A stretch of 64,000 nucleotides of DNA, from IMG/VR virus record IMGVR_UViG_3300047554_000338, positions 1-64,000 of that record, one strand, 5' to 3'. The position numbers and the translations under genes are program-made. The notes beneath the pieces were generated by a model. That model searched no databases and was not told the origin of the DNA. It saw nothing but the letters and a program-made list of their open reading frames with translations. Below, piece after piece: positions 1 to 8,757 of this stretch; the stretch's first letter is position 1; the number at the start of each line of letters is the position of its first letter. Source of the stretch: a virus.

Positions 1-661
1 CATCCATGAACTTCAATGTGGGGAAGCCCAAATTGCCAGTCTCAGGAGATGTGAAACGCTGCTGGGCTTGCAAGCTGCCCATGTAGTAAGACCAGTAGTT
101 GTTGTCCAACACGACCAAGTCAGGACGGTCAGTGCCGCGGACCAACTGAGCCCAGAGTGCATTCAACGCAGCCTGCATAGTGGTTGCGCTGGGTGTCACG
201 CTTTGAGCGCTAAAGTCGTACAGCTTGGAACGCCAGAAGGTCCAAGTTGCGCGGTTGATGCCACCGTAAGTGCCAGTTGTGGGGTCAGCAGGCACAGCGG
301 CGTTCAAGCCGGTGACTTCTTTACCGCCAGAGCCAGTGCCGTCAGAGTAGATGGACTGGGCCAACTGGTTGACCATGGTGGACTCAGCCACGTTCAAGCG
401 AGCTTCGAGCAAGTCGATGAACTGCTCTTTGCCGCTGTTTTGCAACATCTCGAGGCCAGACATCACGACGGGCACTGCGTACTGCTTGATTTGGAATTCA
501 GCAGCAGAGATGACGTCTTGAGCAGCCACAGGCAGCAAGTCGTAACCTGAGTAGAAACCGCCGTTCGCGTTTTCAGCGAATGAGAGTTCTTCAAAGATTG
601 TGTTACCACCAGAGATGGTTTTGACGTTGCCGCGCTGGTTCAAGCGGGACAACAGGGCGTT
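1..661. repeat. Left copy of exact 661-bp direct repeat
   Basis: Aligned at an offset of 36485, this stretch matches 36486-37146 base for base where compared. The first mismatch is at 662 (A here, G at 37147). Divergence then rises quickly through the capsid start codon. It marks where the two phage units share sequence and probably where they are joined. Confidence 0.9.
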
Positions 662-745
662 ATTTTTAGTAACGTTGTCAGCGATCTGACGTGTGCGCGA
701 CTGGATCGTCGTCGCAACAATATCCGAGACATTCGGGAAGCTCAT
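1..745 (-). CDS. Major capsid protein, phage A copy (N-terminal part)
   Basis: This is the first 248 codons of the major head protein, whose C-terminal part lies outside the window. The encoded protein matches the complete 323-residue copy at 36259-37230. The DNA is identical over positions 1-661, and differences appear only towards the 5' end of the gene. The start ATG overlaps the stop of the upstream HNH gene (ATGA), and a GGAG ribosome site lies inside the last codons of that gene. Capsid identity is inferred from position after portal and scaffold genes and from a length normal for a podovirus capsid protein. I see no domain that proves it on its own. Confidence 0.8.
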   Translation of the reverse strand, partial: MSFPNVSDIVATTIQSRTRQIADNVTKNNALLSRLNQRGNVKTISGGNTIFEELSFAENANGGFYSGYDLLPVAAQDVISAAEFQIKQYAVPVVMSGLEMLQNSGKEQFIDLLEARLNVAESTMVNQLAQSIYSDGTGSGGKEVTGLNAAVPADPTTGTYGGINRATWTFWRSKLYDFSAQSVTPSATTMQAALNALWAQLVRGTDRPDLVVLDNNYWSYYMGSLQAQQRFTSPETGNLGFPTLKFMD

Positions 746-1353
746 GATGTTTCTCCATAAAAACGGTTGCCCTTGCGAGCATTTTCTCCATGTGTGAGTA
801 ACTGCAAGTTGTACTCAACATGAAGGCCACTTACTGTCTTGCCCCGCAGAGGGACAATGTGGTCTACCGTCATGTTCATACGCTGGGCCTCAGCGTAGAT
901 GGCATCTATGGCTTCCCGGTTCGCCCAAGTGGGAGTGCGCATCTTCAGCGCAACATCTCTTAGACGTACCCTCTGCACAATCTTGGCGTAATGCCTTTCG
1001 TATTTGGTACGGTCGTAACGCTGAAACGCATCAGGGCGCTCGAGTCGCAACTGCTTTAGTCTTTCCGCTTCACGTTCCAGGTACTCTGGATGGCGCTCTC
1101 GGTAAGTCAAAGCGTTTTTCTTTCCTCGCTCCTTCGACCTTTCGTGATCCTTGTAGTAAGACTCACGAACATGACGACGTCGCATTTCAAGAAACTGCTC
1201 ATCTCCTGCCTCGCGTTTTTTGCGTTGCCGTTCGTTTACCGCTTCACGACTGCACGCCACACAAGACCTGTTAGAGAGTCGCCGCTCGCCACTTAGTTCT
1301 GGGTGCTTTTCGCACACCTTGCCAAAGTAACGAGTCGGCTTTCTTTCCAACAT
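742..1353 (-). CDS. HNH endonuclease (free-standing, homing-type)
   Basis: The 203-residue protein has an N-terminal Cys/His cluster (about residues 14-34, pattern C-x2-H then C-x2-C), a long basic helical middle, and a C-terminal HNH nuclease motif. That motif contains VDHIVPL, then H-x2-YNLQLL and NARKGN. Such enzymes nick or cut DNA next to their own insertion site and spread between related phages. It sits exactly between scaffold and capsid genes. Phage B has no full copy at this place, only 182 bases with a short look-alike start (37299-37397). It is therefore probably a recent insertion in A or a loss in B. Another role, such as a packaging-associated HNH, is less likely because the gene is away from the terminase genes. 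Confidence 0.85.
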   Translation of the reverse strand: MLERKPTRYFGKVCEKHPELSGERRLSNRSCVACSREAVNERQRKKREAGDEQFLEMRRRHVRESYYKDHERSKERGKKNALTYRERHPEYLEREAERLKQLRLERPDAFQRYDRTKYERHYAKIVQRVRLRDVALKMRTPTWANREAIDAIYAEAQRMNMTVDHIVPLRGKTVSGLHVEYNLQLLTHGENARKGNRFYGETS

Positions 1354-1368
1354 GGTGTGATTATGGCA

Positions 1369-2505
1369 TCAGCGTGAGGTCATCGTAATGGCCGCCTCAA
1401 TCGCAGAGCGCACGTCGGTGGCTTCCTGGCGCAATGCACCGACGGGTGCGGCACCGGAAACCTGCACAGCAGCTGAGCGCGCCTTCTGTGCTGCCTGGGT
1501 GCTTTGCTGTGCGCCTTTGGCCTTCACGCGCTGGGTGATTACCGCACGCACGTTGTCGTTCAGCAGGCAAGCCTTCTTGTAGGCATCGGCCAACGACAGG
1601 TTTTGACCCTTGCGCTGTGCCGCCTCGAGCAAGTCGGCCATGTCTTCGCGCACGTCGTTGCCAAATTCAGCCTGGTCGAGGAAGGTTGCTACTTCGCTTT
1701 GCGCGGCTTGCGCGACCTGTTGCTGCTGCGCAATCTGGGCCTGCTGGAACTGCGTGAGCATGTTCTGCATGGGCGCCAGGCGCTGGTTCAGCACCTGCTC
1801 CATGGCAATCTGCTGCGGGTCTTGCTGGGGCGTCTGGCCAGCCAGGGCGCTGTCGAGCATCTCGATAAAGCCATTGCCAAAGCGGCCGGTGCCGTACTGG
1901 TTGACGATGCCGGCCACCAGGCTGGCGAGCTCGGGCGCGGTGCCCGTGCGCAGGCGTGCGGCCGTGCTCATCAGGTTGTCGATCGCCTGGATCGGGTTGC
2001 TGTTCTCCGCCTTGATGAACGCCTCATACGGGGCGATCGTCCTCAGCATCGCGTCGTAGTTCTTACGCGCTTCTGACGATTCCTGGATGAACCTGGCGTG
2101 CTCAACTTCGCGGCGCTGGATCTCAGAGCGCACGGTGTCGGGCAGCTGGGCCCAGTGCTCGCGCACCTCGGGACGCCAAGCTTGCGGAGCTCGATCGGCC
2201 TGCTGCTTGGGTCCAGATTTGGGACCCGCTTGCATACCTTGCTCTAGCGGCTCCTGGGCTGGCGTCTTTTCCTTGAACTTGCCTTGCTCATCGCGGGGCT
2301 TGTCGTCCACGGGTGTGTCTTGTGCCAGTGCGTTAAGGTCCTGGCTCGCGTCCTGAGCCTGCGGTGTGGTATCGACAGCTTCGCCGGTATTTGCCGGCTC
2401 GTTGTCCACCGGCGCAAGCGCGGGCGTGTCTTGTTGCAGAGGCTCGTCGGCCTCCTTGAACGCGGCCTCGAGGGCATCGCGCATGGTTGTCGTGGGTTCG
2501 CTCAT
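1369..2505 (-). CDS. Putative head scaffold protein
   Basis: This 378-residue protein begins with an acidic, Pro/Gln/Asp-rich low-complexity region (about residues 15-100). A charged helical middle follows, then a Gln/Ala-rich predicted coiled coil (about 230-270) and a basic C-terminal tail. That build, together with a location directly before the capsid gene and after the portal, fits a phage scaffolding protein that shapes the procapsid. I chose the ATG that starts MSEPTTT because phage B starts identically. A GTG three codons upstream is possible. The ribosome site AGGTGAT contains the stop of the upstream gene. The coiled-coil region is nearly the same in both phages and the N-terminal linker is not. 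Confidence 0.6.
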   Translation of the reverse strand: MSEPTTTMRDALEAAFKEADEPLQQDTPALAPVDNEPANTGEAVDTTPQAQDASQDLNALAQDTPVDDKPRDEQGKFKEKTPAQEPLEQGMQAGPKSGPKQQADRAPQAWRPEVREHWAQLPDTVRSEIQRREVEHARFIQESSEARKNYDAMLRTIAPYEAFIKAENSNPIQAIDNLMSTAARLRTGTAPELASLVAGIVNQYGTGRFGNGFIEMLDSALAGQTPQQDPQQIAMEQVLNQRLAPMQNMLTQFQQAQIAQQQQVAQAAQSEVATFLDQAEFGNDVREDMADLLEAAQRKGQNLSLADAYKKACLLNDNVRAVITQRVKAKGAQQSTQAAQKARSAAVQVSGAAPVGALRQEATDVRSAIEAAITMTSR

Positions 2506-2510
2506 GGTTA

Positions 2511-2834
2511 TCACCTGTTTTGGAGGATGTGAATTGCGCGCTCTATGTCGGCACGCTTAAATGAACCGCCTTCGGTCATATACCGTTCGCGGCTTTCTTT
2601 GGCTTTCGCCCAAGAATCTTTGAAGTCGTCCATCGTGGTCAGGCCTTTGGCCTTCATGTAGTCACGATGCTTGCTGCGTGAAGAAATGTCGGTGCCGTCA
2701 GGTGCTTGCATACCTTCATACGATCGGTCGCCCCAGAGAGCGCCAGAATCGGTGCGCAGCTCAGGTTGATAGTCGGCGGTGACCTCGATCAGCTCGCCTG
2801 TTTTTCGGTCTTGAATCCAGCGGCGTCTGGTCAT
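2511..2834 (-). CDS. Conserved head-operon protein, 107 aa
   Basis: I do not recognise a family. The protein begins MTRRRWIQDRKTGEL, is highly charged, and is very similar in phage B (38559-38882), so it is under selection. It lies between head genes and overlaps its upstream neighbour by four bases (ATGA), which argues for translational coupling and a virion or assembly role. The N-terminal part, with a tryptophan and an RKTGEL turn, could be a small beta domain; the C-terminal half looks helical. No cysteines and no membrane segment are present. Confidence 0.7.
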   Translation of the reverse strand: MTRRRWIQDRKTGELIEVTADYQPELRTDSGALWGDRSYEGMQAPDGTDISSRSKHRDYMKAKGLTTMDDFKDSWAKAKESRERYMTEGGSFKRADIERAIHILQNR

Positions 2835-3808
2835 TTCTTCTTCCTTAATGAGTCAACCATTTCCTGCAATTTTTGTTTTGAGTCATCAGACACAGCCAAC
2901 GAGCCACCCACGGCCATGCCAGCAAGCAGGTCGTTTTCATTAACGCGGGCGGGGTCAAAGGCGGCAAAGCGGGAGCGCTCAAGGTTTGCCGGATTGGCGC
3001 TGCGCATGATTGGAATAGACGCTGGGCCATCTGCAAACCGTTGCGTGCGGTCATAGCCAAACTCATAAATTGAGTTTGCATCTGTAAACAAAGTTTTTGC
3101 AGGCACACGACGGCTAACGATTTTGTAATCCCCGTTTAGAACGCTTTCGCCGTGGTCTATTGCGTATTGCTTGTCAGGAGTTACCCAATCTCCGTGTTGC
3201 AAATTATTTGGCGCGTCCTTTGGAACTGCGCGATGCGCCCACATTCCTTCGTCAGGTTTATTTCTAACCGCCTGCAATCGACGCACAAGCGATGCGTCGC
3301 GAATTTCATCCGCGCCGTCGCCGTAATAACGCGCCCCCTGCGAGGAATAAATGTCTTCGGGATAGACTCGCTCAAGCTGATGCGCTGGGGCGCCAACGTC
3401 ATCTGCCGACATTGGAGCGGTGTGCTGGCTTCTATACGAACCAAGGCGATCTTCCGCATACTCCAGCGCTTTAGCGCGATCCATTGCCGTATTGTTTTTT
3501 GGCAATCCAAGCATCTTCACGGCGTTTTTGCGAGCGGCCTCTAACGCCTCGGACTGAGGGCCAACAATTTTTGTCATGCCCATTGGGTTGTAGGACTCAG
3601 CCATCGCCCTCGCCAAACGATCGGTCGCAGGGCCGCGGCCTGGGCCTTCGCCTGCAGCCGCGTAAGTCATGTTCATGAGGTTGCCAGCGCGATCGTTGGC
3701 GTCTCCAACGATTTGCTCGAGCTTTGCGCGTGGGTTGCGAAGGGTGTCCACCAGCTTTCGCTTGAAGCTGTCGCTGGCGCTGTAGATCTCTGCAAGTGGT
3801 CCTGCCAT
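2831..3808 (-). CDS. ADP-ribosyltransferase-like head-operon protein (phage A only)
   Basis: The 325-residue protein has a helical N-terminal half (about 1-150). The next part resembles the ADP-ribosyltransferase-like domain of some phage and MuF-type polyvalent proteins: an arginine in AHRAVP (about 193), a GDWVTPDKQYA strand (about 206), and a DANSIYEFGYD segment (about 241) that could supply the catalytic glutamate. This is a motif-level resemblance only. It has a good ribosome site (GAGGTGAG) and couples to the next gene by ATGA. Phage B lacks it completely, and there the neighbouring genes are almost adjacent. If real, it could be packaged in the head and injected to modify host proteins, as T4 Alt is. 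A purely structural role remains possible. Confidence 0.55.
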   Translation of the reverse strand: MAGPLAEIYSASDSFKRKLVDTLRNPRAKLEQIVGDANDRAGNLMNMTYAAAGEGPGRGPATDRLARAMAESYNPMGMTKIVGPQSEALEAARKNAVKMLGLPKNNTAMDRAKALEYAEDRLGSYRSQHTAPMSADDVGAPAHQLERVYPEDIYSSQGARYYGDGADEIRDASLVRRLQAVRNKPDEGMWAHRAVPKDAPNNLQHGDWVTPDKQYAIDHGESVLNGDYKIVSRRVPAKTLFTDANSIYEFGYDRTQRFADGPASIPIMRSANPANLERSRFAAFDPARVNENDLLAGMAVGGSLAVSDDSKQKLQEMVDSLRKKK

Positions 3809-3816
3809 AACTCACC

Positions 3817-4176
3817 TCACTCCAAAGTCAACATAAACTGCGTTTGCTCGTACAAGCGCAGGACCTCATCAATCGTGTTTTGCAACGATGTCTCGTCCTT
3901 GTCGCAGATCTGGTAGCGGTACATCTCGATCCACTCAGCGCGAAACGACAGCAAGTCGCGGATGTCGTCGTCGTTGCCGTCTTCGCGCTTGATGGTCATG
4001 CGCCCGCCGTAGTAGCCCTGGTACTGCTCGACAAAACCGTCGATCAGCTCGAGCAGCGCGTCGTAAAACTCGTTCAAGGCCTTGTGCTCGGCGTAGCTCT
4101 TGGTCTTCCAGTGCGCGATGTGCGCGGCATCGCGGTCAAAAAGCACCTTGCTGACAAATTCTTCTGCTTTGTTCAT
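3817..4176 (-). CDS. DUF5856-like, ferritin/Dps-like helical protein
   Basis: The 119-residue, mostly helical protein carries a run of conserved His and Glu: HIAHW, SYAEHKAL, and FVEQYQGYYG. This spacing recalls the first helices of Dps/ferritin-like folds and the phage family DUF5856. Phage B has a diverged counterpart (38890-39255) that keeps HVAHW, SYSKHMAL and FVEQYQGYYG. It is placed directly downstream of portal with an identical ribosome site (GAGGTAACAC) in both phages. Its role is unknown. Metal binding, DNA protection in the virion, or a small connector function are all compatible. Confidence 0.65.
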   Translation of the reverse strand: MNKAEEFVSKVLFDRDAAHIAHWKTKSYAEHKALNEFYDALLELIDGFVEQYQGYYGGRMTIKREDGNDDDIRDLLSFRAEWIEMYRYQICDKDETSLQNTIDEVLRLYEQTQFMLTLE

Positions 4177-4184
4177 GTGTTACC

Positions 4185-6131
4185 TCACTGCATTGGGGGC
4201 ATGCCGTTGCCAGCCTGCGGCATTTGGGGCGCTGCTGGTGGCAGCTGGGGCTGTGGCTGCAAAACGCCCATCGCACGCAGCTGGGCCTCTTTTGCGGTCG
4301 CTTCCATGTTGGTGTTTTTGGCCTTGGCCATGCGCTCGGCAGCTCCTGCCTGCTTTTCGGCCACTTCGGCCTCTTGCATGGGGTTGGGCTGCTGAGGCTG
4401 AATGCCCTGCTGCTTCATGCCGGTGATGGCCTGGTCGAGCACGCTCTCGATTTGTGTCGAGACGCGGAACTTGGAGACGCTCCACTGGAGGAGTGACATC
4501 AAAACAGGCGCCGCCTGCGGCACTTGCTGGGCCATTGGCGCCACCTGGGAGATAAATGCGCCCAGGCCCTGCATGAACTGCACGGCCGCGTCACGTTCAG
4601 CCGCCCAGTCCAATGCGGCCATCGAGTCAGCCTCGATGTTGATGCGGTACTCAGACAGAGCCTCATCCTTCAGCAGCTGGATGGCCTGCATGGCCAACGG
4701 TGCGTCAGGCGTGCGCTCGATGTTGGTACGGCGCAGGATCGTCTCGGGCTGGAAGTGCTTGCAGATGATCTCGGCCTTGATGCGCAGGGCTTGCGTGATC
4801 CACTCGGCAATGTAGAACTGCTTGAGCTGAATACGCGTGCTGCCAAACTGCGCCTTGATCTGCTGAGCTGCAGCGGTTTCGCTGGCCTTGGAACTGCCGC
4901 GCATGATGTCGGAGATGCCCAGCACCTCGTAGATCTGCATGACTTTGTCCTGGCGGTAGTTGCGCAGGTGATCGATGGCGTTCACCACCTGGTCGATCGG
5001 TATCCAGTCCACTTGGCCCTTGATGCCGCCCTTCTCAGCAAACATCGCCCAGTTGTCCACGGGGATCAGCTGGTTTTCAGAGCCCTGGTTGAATACGCGC
5101 TGAATGCCCTCGGCCGCCTTGTCGTACACGCCCACCACCTTGGCTGCACGCGTGAGCCAAGTAATGCGGGTGTTGATCTCATCGAGCTCGTTGAATTGGT
5201 CTTGAGCAAAGACATAGTCAGCGCGGGGCTGGAAGTTGCTCGAGGTGACGTTGGCCACCACAGGACGTGGGCAGGGGAAAAAGTTGTCTAGGCCCAGTGG
5301 GTCATCCTTCACGTCGAGGATCACGTCACAGCCTTTGGCATACCAGTAGACCTTGCGCTTTTCTTTGCACCAGATCTCGAAGACTTCAGCCTTGCTCCAG
5401 GGGTCGAACTTGGTGGTTTGATCGTTGGTGTCTTTGGGCTTGGTGTTGCCTGACAGAGGAACGATCTTGGCAATCTCTTCACCAAAGCGCGCATTGAGTT
5501 GGTCTTGCGTCATGTACACGCGGCGCGCTACCCAGCGCACCTCATGCCAGGTGCGAGCGGGTGACCAGAAGAAGTCTTCCCAGTAGATGTAATCGCAGGC
5601 AGCCTCTTCGTTGGTGATCTTCTCGGCCATCTCCGCAGGGCTGAGCTCCTGGCCATACTCGTCAAACACGGGAGGGATTTCGTACTCTTCGGTTTCGACT
5701 TCGTAGCGCAACCAGATCTGACCCATGCCGACAACAAGCCAGTCCTCAATGCCCTGGCGCACGTTCGCGTCCCAGGGTGAGACGTTGTCGTCAAACGAGC
5801 GGTTGAGCATGCGCTGCAGCATCGTGCCGGCAACGCGTGCCACGTCGTCGTCGTAGTCTTGCCAGCTGCGCGATACATCAGCCTTCGGTGGCCGTGCGTA
5901 CAGCATCGACAAGAGCACTTGCATCGTGGACCAGAACAAATTGACTTTGCTCTCGTCGCGGCCGTAGGCATCACGCTTGTCGAGGTAGCGCTGAGTGATG
6001 CGGTTGGCATCCTTGTGGAAGTTGCCCAGCTCCTTGCTGGCCGCTTCAATTTCTGTGTTCCAGCGCGCAGCTAATCCCGTGGGGGAGTTGTTGAAGTCGC
6101 TGTCACTGGTGATCTTTGCTTGATCCATCAT
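4185..6131 (-). CDS. Portal (head-tail connector) protein
   Basis: The 648-residue protein forms the dodecameric ring at the head vertex through which DNA is packaged and ejected. Its length, its place directly after the large terminase, and the N-terminal region with NLFWSTMQVLLSMLYARPPK fit the P22-like podovirus portal group. The C-terminus is Gln/Pro/Met-rich with a helical barrel-like stretch (about 575-620). Its start overlaps the terminase stop (ATGA). A second ATG directly follows, so the start could be one codon later. Similarity to the phage B copy is high in the core and lower in the last 40 residues. Confidence 0.88.
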   Translation of the reverse strand: MMDQAKITSDSDFNNSPTGLAARWNTEIEAASKELGNFHKDANRITQRYLDKRDAYGRDESKVNLFWSTMQVLLSMLYARPPKADVSRSWQDYDDDVARVAGTMLQRMLNRSFDDNVSPWDANVRQGIEDWLVVGMGQIWLRYEVETEEYEIPPVFDEYGQELSPAEMAEKITNEEAACDYIYWEDFFWSPARTWHEVRWVARRVYMTQDQLNARFGEEIAKIVPLSGNTKPKDTNDQTTKFDPWSKAEVFEIWCKEKRKVYWYAKGCDVILDVKDDPLGLDNFFPCPRPVVANVTSSNFQPRADYVFAQDQFNELDEINTRITWLTRAAKVVGVYDKAAEGIQRVFNQGSENQLIPVDNWAMFAEKGGIKGQVDWIPIDQVVNAIDHLRNYRQDKVMQIYEVLGISDIMRGSSKASETAAAQQIKAQFGSTRIQLKQFYIAEWITQALRIKAEIICKHFQPETILRRTNIERTPDAPLAMQAIQLLKDEALSEYRINIEADSMAALDWAAERDAAVQFMQGLGAFISQVAPMAQQVPQAAPVLMSLLQWSVSKFRVSTQIESVLDQAITGMKQQGIQPQQPNPMQEAEVAEKQAGAAERMAKAKNTNMEATAKEAQLRAMGVLQPQPQLPPAAPQMPQAGNGMPPMQ

Positions 6132-7468
6132 CCGATCCTTCCCGATTCTTTCGGCCGGCAATCCCAAATGTCATTCAACGCGAAGGCGTAGTTCGAGCTT
6201 CTGGGCATTGATGAGATTGTAGTAACACGGGAAGATTTCCGCGACACTGGTTTCGCAGCAAGAGCCAGATATCGGAACGAATCGGCGCCGTGCGAATGTT
6301 GATCATGCTTAGGTTTGTTGCGGTAGGTTTGCGTGCGTTCATCCCACTCGCGCATGTACGCACGAAGGTGTTCAAGCCCTTCATACGTTGCCTCTTCATC
6401 GAAGTAGCACTGAGGGATCACCAGGCGCGCCGCCTCGATGCCGTCCTGGAGTGACATCTCGGGCACCAGGTTGGGCCGGATGCCGTTGGCCAGGAACTGC
6501 TCGATGATCGACTTGCCGGTCTGCAGCGACTTCGCTTTGGCGTCATGGGGCAAGAAAATGCCCTTAGGGTTGACGGTGTACGGCCGCGCCTTGATCCAAT
6601 CGATGTAATGTTGGATCGGCTGGTTGTCGTCCTCGTAGAAATCTACGATTCGCGTGCCGTCGCGGGTGTCTTGCCAGCCCCACCAGCTGCATGAGTCGGT
6701 GTAACCCAAGTCAGCCACCAGGTTGACGGGGAATGCGGGGTCAACAGGGAATTTCGCCACCCTGCCCTCGTTGTACGCATCCCCCAATAGCTTGGCGAAG
6801 TACGCACCAGGAACGGCAGCGTCAAACGAGCACTCGTACTCGACCAAAAACGCGTCTTCGGTCATCTGGACCTTGGCGTCCCTCAATTCATCGGGGTGAA
6901 TAATCCCCGTTTTGCTTGCCGGGAGCTCGAGGAGCTGGTGCGTTTTGGGGTTTAGCCTGGCTTCCTCTCTGAGGTTCCAGAACATGTTCTTGCCGGCGGG
7001 GGTTCCGGCGAAAATCGCCCACCCGCGGCGGTCTGACAGCGCGGGACGCAGCACCGTGTACCAGGCAGAGGGCCGAATTTGGCCTGTCTCGTCCAAAACG
7101 ACGCCATCGAAGTACATACCGCGCAGGGCATCGTAGTTATCGGCGCCCGCGACGTAGATCGTGGACTCACCACCGTGGCCATTGTTGAGCGTGATCTTGA
7201 GCTCGGACTCGTTTGGCGGTTTGGACCAGTACGGCCGCGACAAATCTTTGAGGTAGGTCCACGCCACGCGCTTGGCCTGGTCCCGTTGGGGCGCCAGGTA
7301 CGCAAATTGGGGCTTAGGCAGCGCTGTCTCGAGCGCGCCGATCACCAGGTCAGCGCACATGGCCACCGTTTTGCCGGCACGCCGGTGTGCAACGACGACA
7401 GTCCAGCGCTTGTCCCGGTTGTGCAGCGGCAGGAACACGTCCCGCGGTTGGTATTCCGCGAGATTCAC
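6128..7468 (-). CDS. terL: Terminase large subunit
   Basis: This is the DNA-packaging motor: an ATPase plus headful or site-specific nuclease. The 446-residue protein shows Walker A HRRAGKT (28-34), Walker B GVVLDE (about 122-127), the coupling motif FAGTP, and a C-terminal RNase H-like nuclease with DLGYTDS, LPHDA and a late DSFRYLALA. Translation starts at GTG, overlapping the upstream stop as GTGA. Phage B uses the same GTG. The downstream portal overlaps by ATGA, so packaging and portal proteins are coupled. Confidence 0.93.
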   Translation of the reverse strand: MNLAEYQPRDVFLPLHNRDKRWTVVVAHRRAGKTVAMCADLVIGALETALPKPQFAYLAPQRDQAKRVAWTYLKDLSRPYWSKPPNESELKITLNNGHGGESTIYVAGADNYDALRGMYFDGVVLDETGQIRPSAWYTVLRPALSDRRGWAIFAGTPAGKNMFWNLREEARLNPKTHQLLELPASKTGIIHPDELRDAKVQMTEDAFLVEYECSFDAAVPGAYFAKLLGDAYNEGRVAKFPVDPAFPVNLVADLGYTDSCSWWGWQDTRDGTRIVDFYEDDNQPIQHYIDWIKARPYTVNPKGIFLPHDAKAKSLQTGKSIIEQFLANGIRPNLVPEMSLQDGIEAARLVIPQCYFDEEATYEGLEHLRAYMREWDERTQTYRNKPKHDQHSHGADSFRYLALAAKPVSRKSSRVTTISSMPRSSNYAFALNDIWDCRPKESGRIG

Positions 7469-7797
7469 TTGCCCAACCTCTCGAGCTCACGGTCCAGGTA
7501 CCAGCGCGCCTTCTTCAGGTCCTCGATCGGGCTGTCGGACTTTAGGCCTGCGCGCCAGATGTACTTCATCGCGTTGCCCAAGCAGAAATTCATGTGCTCG
7601 GTGATCTGGATGCACTCGACGCCCGAGGGGTGCTCGGTGTAGTGCTTGGGGTGGTTGACCGCATCGTTAGGCTTTTTGGTCTTAGGGCTTTGGTCCCAGC
7701 TGGGCGCAAAGATGCAGTCGGGCTTGTGGGCCTCGATCGGGGAGGTTTGGCAGTCAGGGCAGTGCCAGGGGCCGATGGGTGGTGTCGTGGTGCTCAT
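7465..7797 (-). CDS. DUF3310 protein (T7 gp1.7-like)
   Basis: The 110-residue protein has an N-terminal CPDC...C zinc-like cluster (about 13-30) and a DUF3310 core: VNHPKHYTEHPSG, ECI, then YIWRAGLK and DLKKARWYLDRE. T7 gp1.7 of this family is a nucleotide kinase that acts on dTMP/dGMP. That function is not visible in the sequence here and is transferred by family only. It is the first gene after the GC-rich hairpin at 7864-7899 and is coupled to terL, an unusual home for a nucleotide-metabolism gene. The same order is found in phage B. Confidence 0.85.
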   Translation of the reverse strand: MSTTTPPIGPWHCPDCQTSPIEAHKPDCIFAPSWDQSPKTKKPNDAVNHPKHYTEHPSGVECIQITEHMNFCLGNAMKYIWRAGLKSDSPIEDLKKARWYLDRELERLGK

Positions 7798-7863
7798 GTT
7801 GCGTTTTTCTCAGAGTGCTTTTTTTGGTTTCAGAAATTGGGGAGGGGGCCCCGGCCCGCGCCT

Positions 7864-7899
7864 GACACCCCCCTGCCGATCGACGGGGGGTGGGGGGTC
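7864..7899. other. GC-rich hairpin between terS and DUF3310 genes
   Basis: A run of six C and a run of six G separated by about 11 bases can pair into a very stable stem, with further G-rich sequence next to it. The same 180-base intergenic region in phage B (42952-42987) has a similar C-run/G-run stem with a different loop. Possibilities are a transcription terminator or attenuator, or part of a packaging recognition site next to the terminase genes. There is no clear U-run after it on the minus strand. Confidence 0.55.
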
Positions 7900-7980
7900 T
7901 GGAAATTCCAAGACGGGGCCAAGGCCTGGCCAGATCGACGCAGGCGAGGCGATCGACAGCGAGGCAAGGGCCTGGTAGCG

Positions 7981-8583
7981 TCACGGTGCATTAGCGTCTC
8001 CTACGGGCTCCTGCCCTGCCGTGCCTGCCGCCGCCGGCGACCCTGCCGCCGCTGGTACCGGATCAATAATCCGGTATGCCCCGCTCGAATCCCTTTGTAG
8101 ATCAACAACTTGCGTGACTACGTCCGCAGGTTGTGCCACGGTTGTGCCAATCTGACGCGTGCCAAGCCATGAAAGCTGCACCTGCACGCCGCCTTCGACG
8201 TTCGCGTTGATCTGTGTCGGCAGCACCTTGCTCACCAGGCCCACGAACGCGGCCCGATCGCTCGAGGTGCCCTCGGCCAGCTTGGCCAAGTACTGAGCGC
8301 CGCCGACCTGGTCGAACGCCTCGAGCACGGCCTCGCGCAGGTTGGTGAGCCGGTTCTTTGTGCCTGGTGCGCGCCCTGGGCCGGCCGGCACCGGCTGCCC
8401 GTTTTTCGGGCTCACCGCCGTCCCCTTGGGGCGCGGCTTGCCGTCCCTCGGATTCCAGGGCTTTTCCGGTCTTTGCGGCGTTTCTGACGCGCCAGGCGTT
8501 GAGTCAGCCTCAGCGGGCATCGCCGCCCTCAGCACAGCCTCTTGCAGCTGCTGACCGATGTCCTGTTGTTGGGTTTCAATCAT
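7981..8583 (-). CDS. terS: Putative terminase small subunit
   Basis: The 200-residue protein has a disordered, Pro/Lys-rich N-terminus (about 20-75, including PRDGKPRPKG and GPGRAPGTKNR), a compact helical segment (about 76-125, LREAVLEAFDQVGGAQYL), and a variable Ala/Gly-rich tail. The KNRLTNLREAVLEAF and VLPTQI pieces resemble phage proteins often annotated as small terminase or DUF5681-like DNA-binding proteins. Its place just upstream of the large terminase supports DNA recognition for packaging. The start is the ATG with the GGGAGAAT ribosome site, also kept in phage B. Confidence 0.6.
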   Translation of the reverse strand: MIETQQQDIGQQLQEAVLRAAMPAEADSTPGASETPQRPEKPWNPRDGKPRPKGTAVSPKNGQPVPAGPGRAPGTKNRLTNLREAVLEAFDQVGGAQYLAKLAEGTSSDRAAFVGLVSKVLPTQINANVEGGVQVQLSWLGTRQIGTTVAQPADVVTQVVDLQRDSSGAYRIIDPVPAAAGSPAAAGTAGQEPVGDANAP

Positions 8584-8598
8584 GTCGCGATTCTCCCA

Positions 8599-8757
8599 TC
8601 ACGCGTTAGACGCGACAGCCGCGAACAGCAAAAAGACCAGGAAGCCTTGCCAGCCCCCGATCGAATACCCAGCCACTGCCGCGCAGATGTAGAGCGCTGT
8701 GGCTACCTCATGCTTAGCCCTTTCGGCCTTGATCGCTCTCAATTCCAAGTCGCTCAT
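8599..8757 (-). CDS. Small membrane protein, 52 aa
   Basis: A short gene begins MSDLELRAIKAERAKHE and ends with a hydrophobic stretch (about 20-50) that can span the membrane once or as a hairpin. Its ATG overlaps the stop of the upstream Cys-cluster gene (ATGA), and the small-terminase gene follows 15 bases after its stop. Phage B has an unrelated 33-residue membrane protein at the same place. The function is unknown. Its position in the early minus-strand operon suggests an accessory or host-interaction protein rather than a structural one. Confidence 0.65.
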   Translation of the reverse strand: MSDLELRAIKAERAKHEVATALYICAAVAGYSIGGWQGFLVFLLFAAVASNA

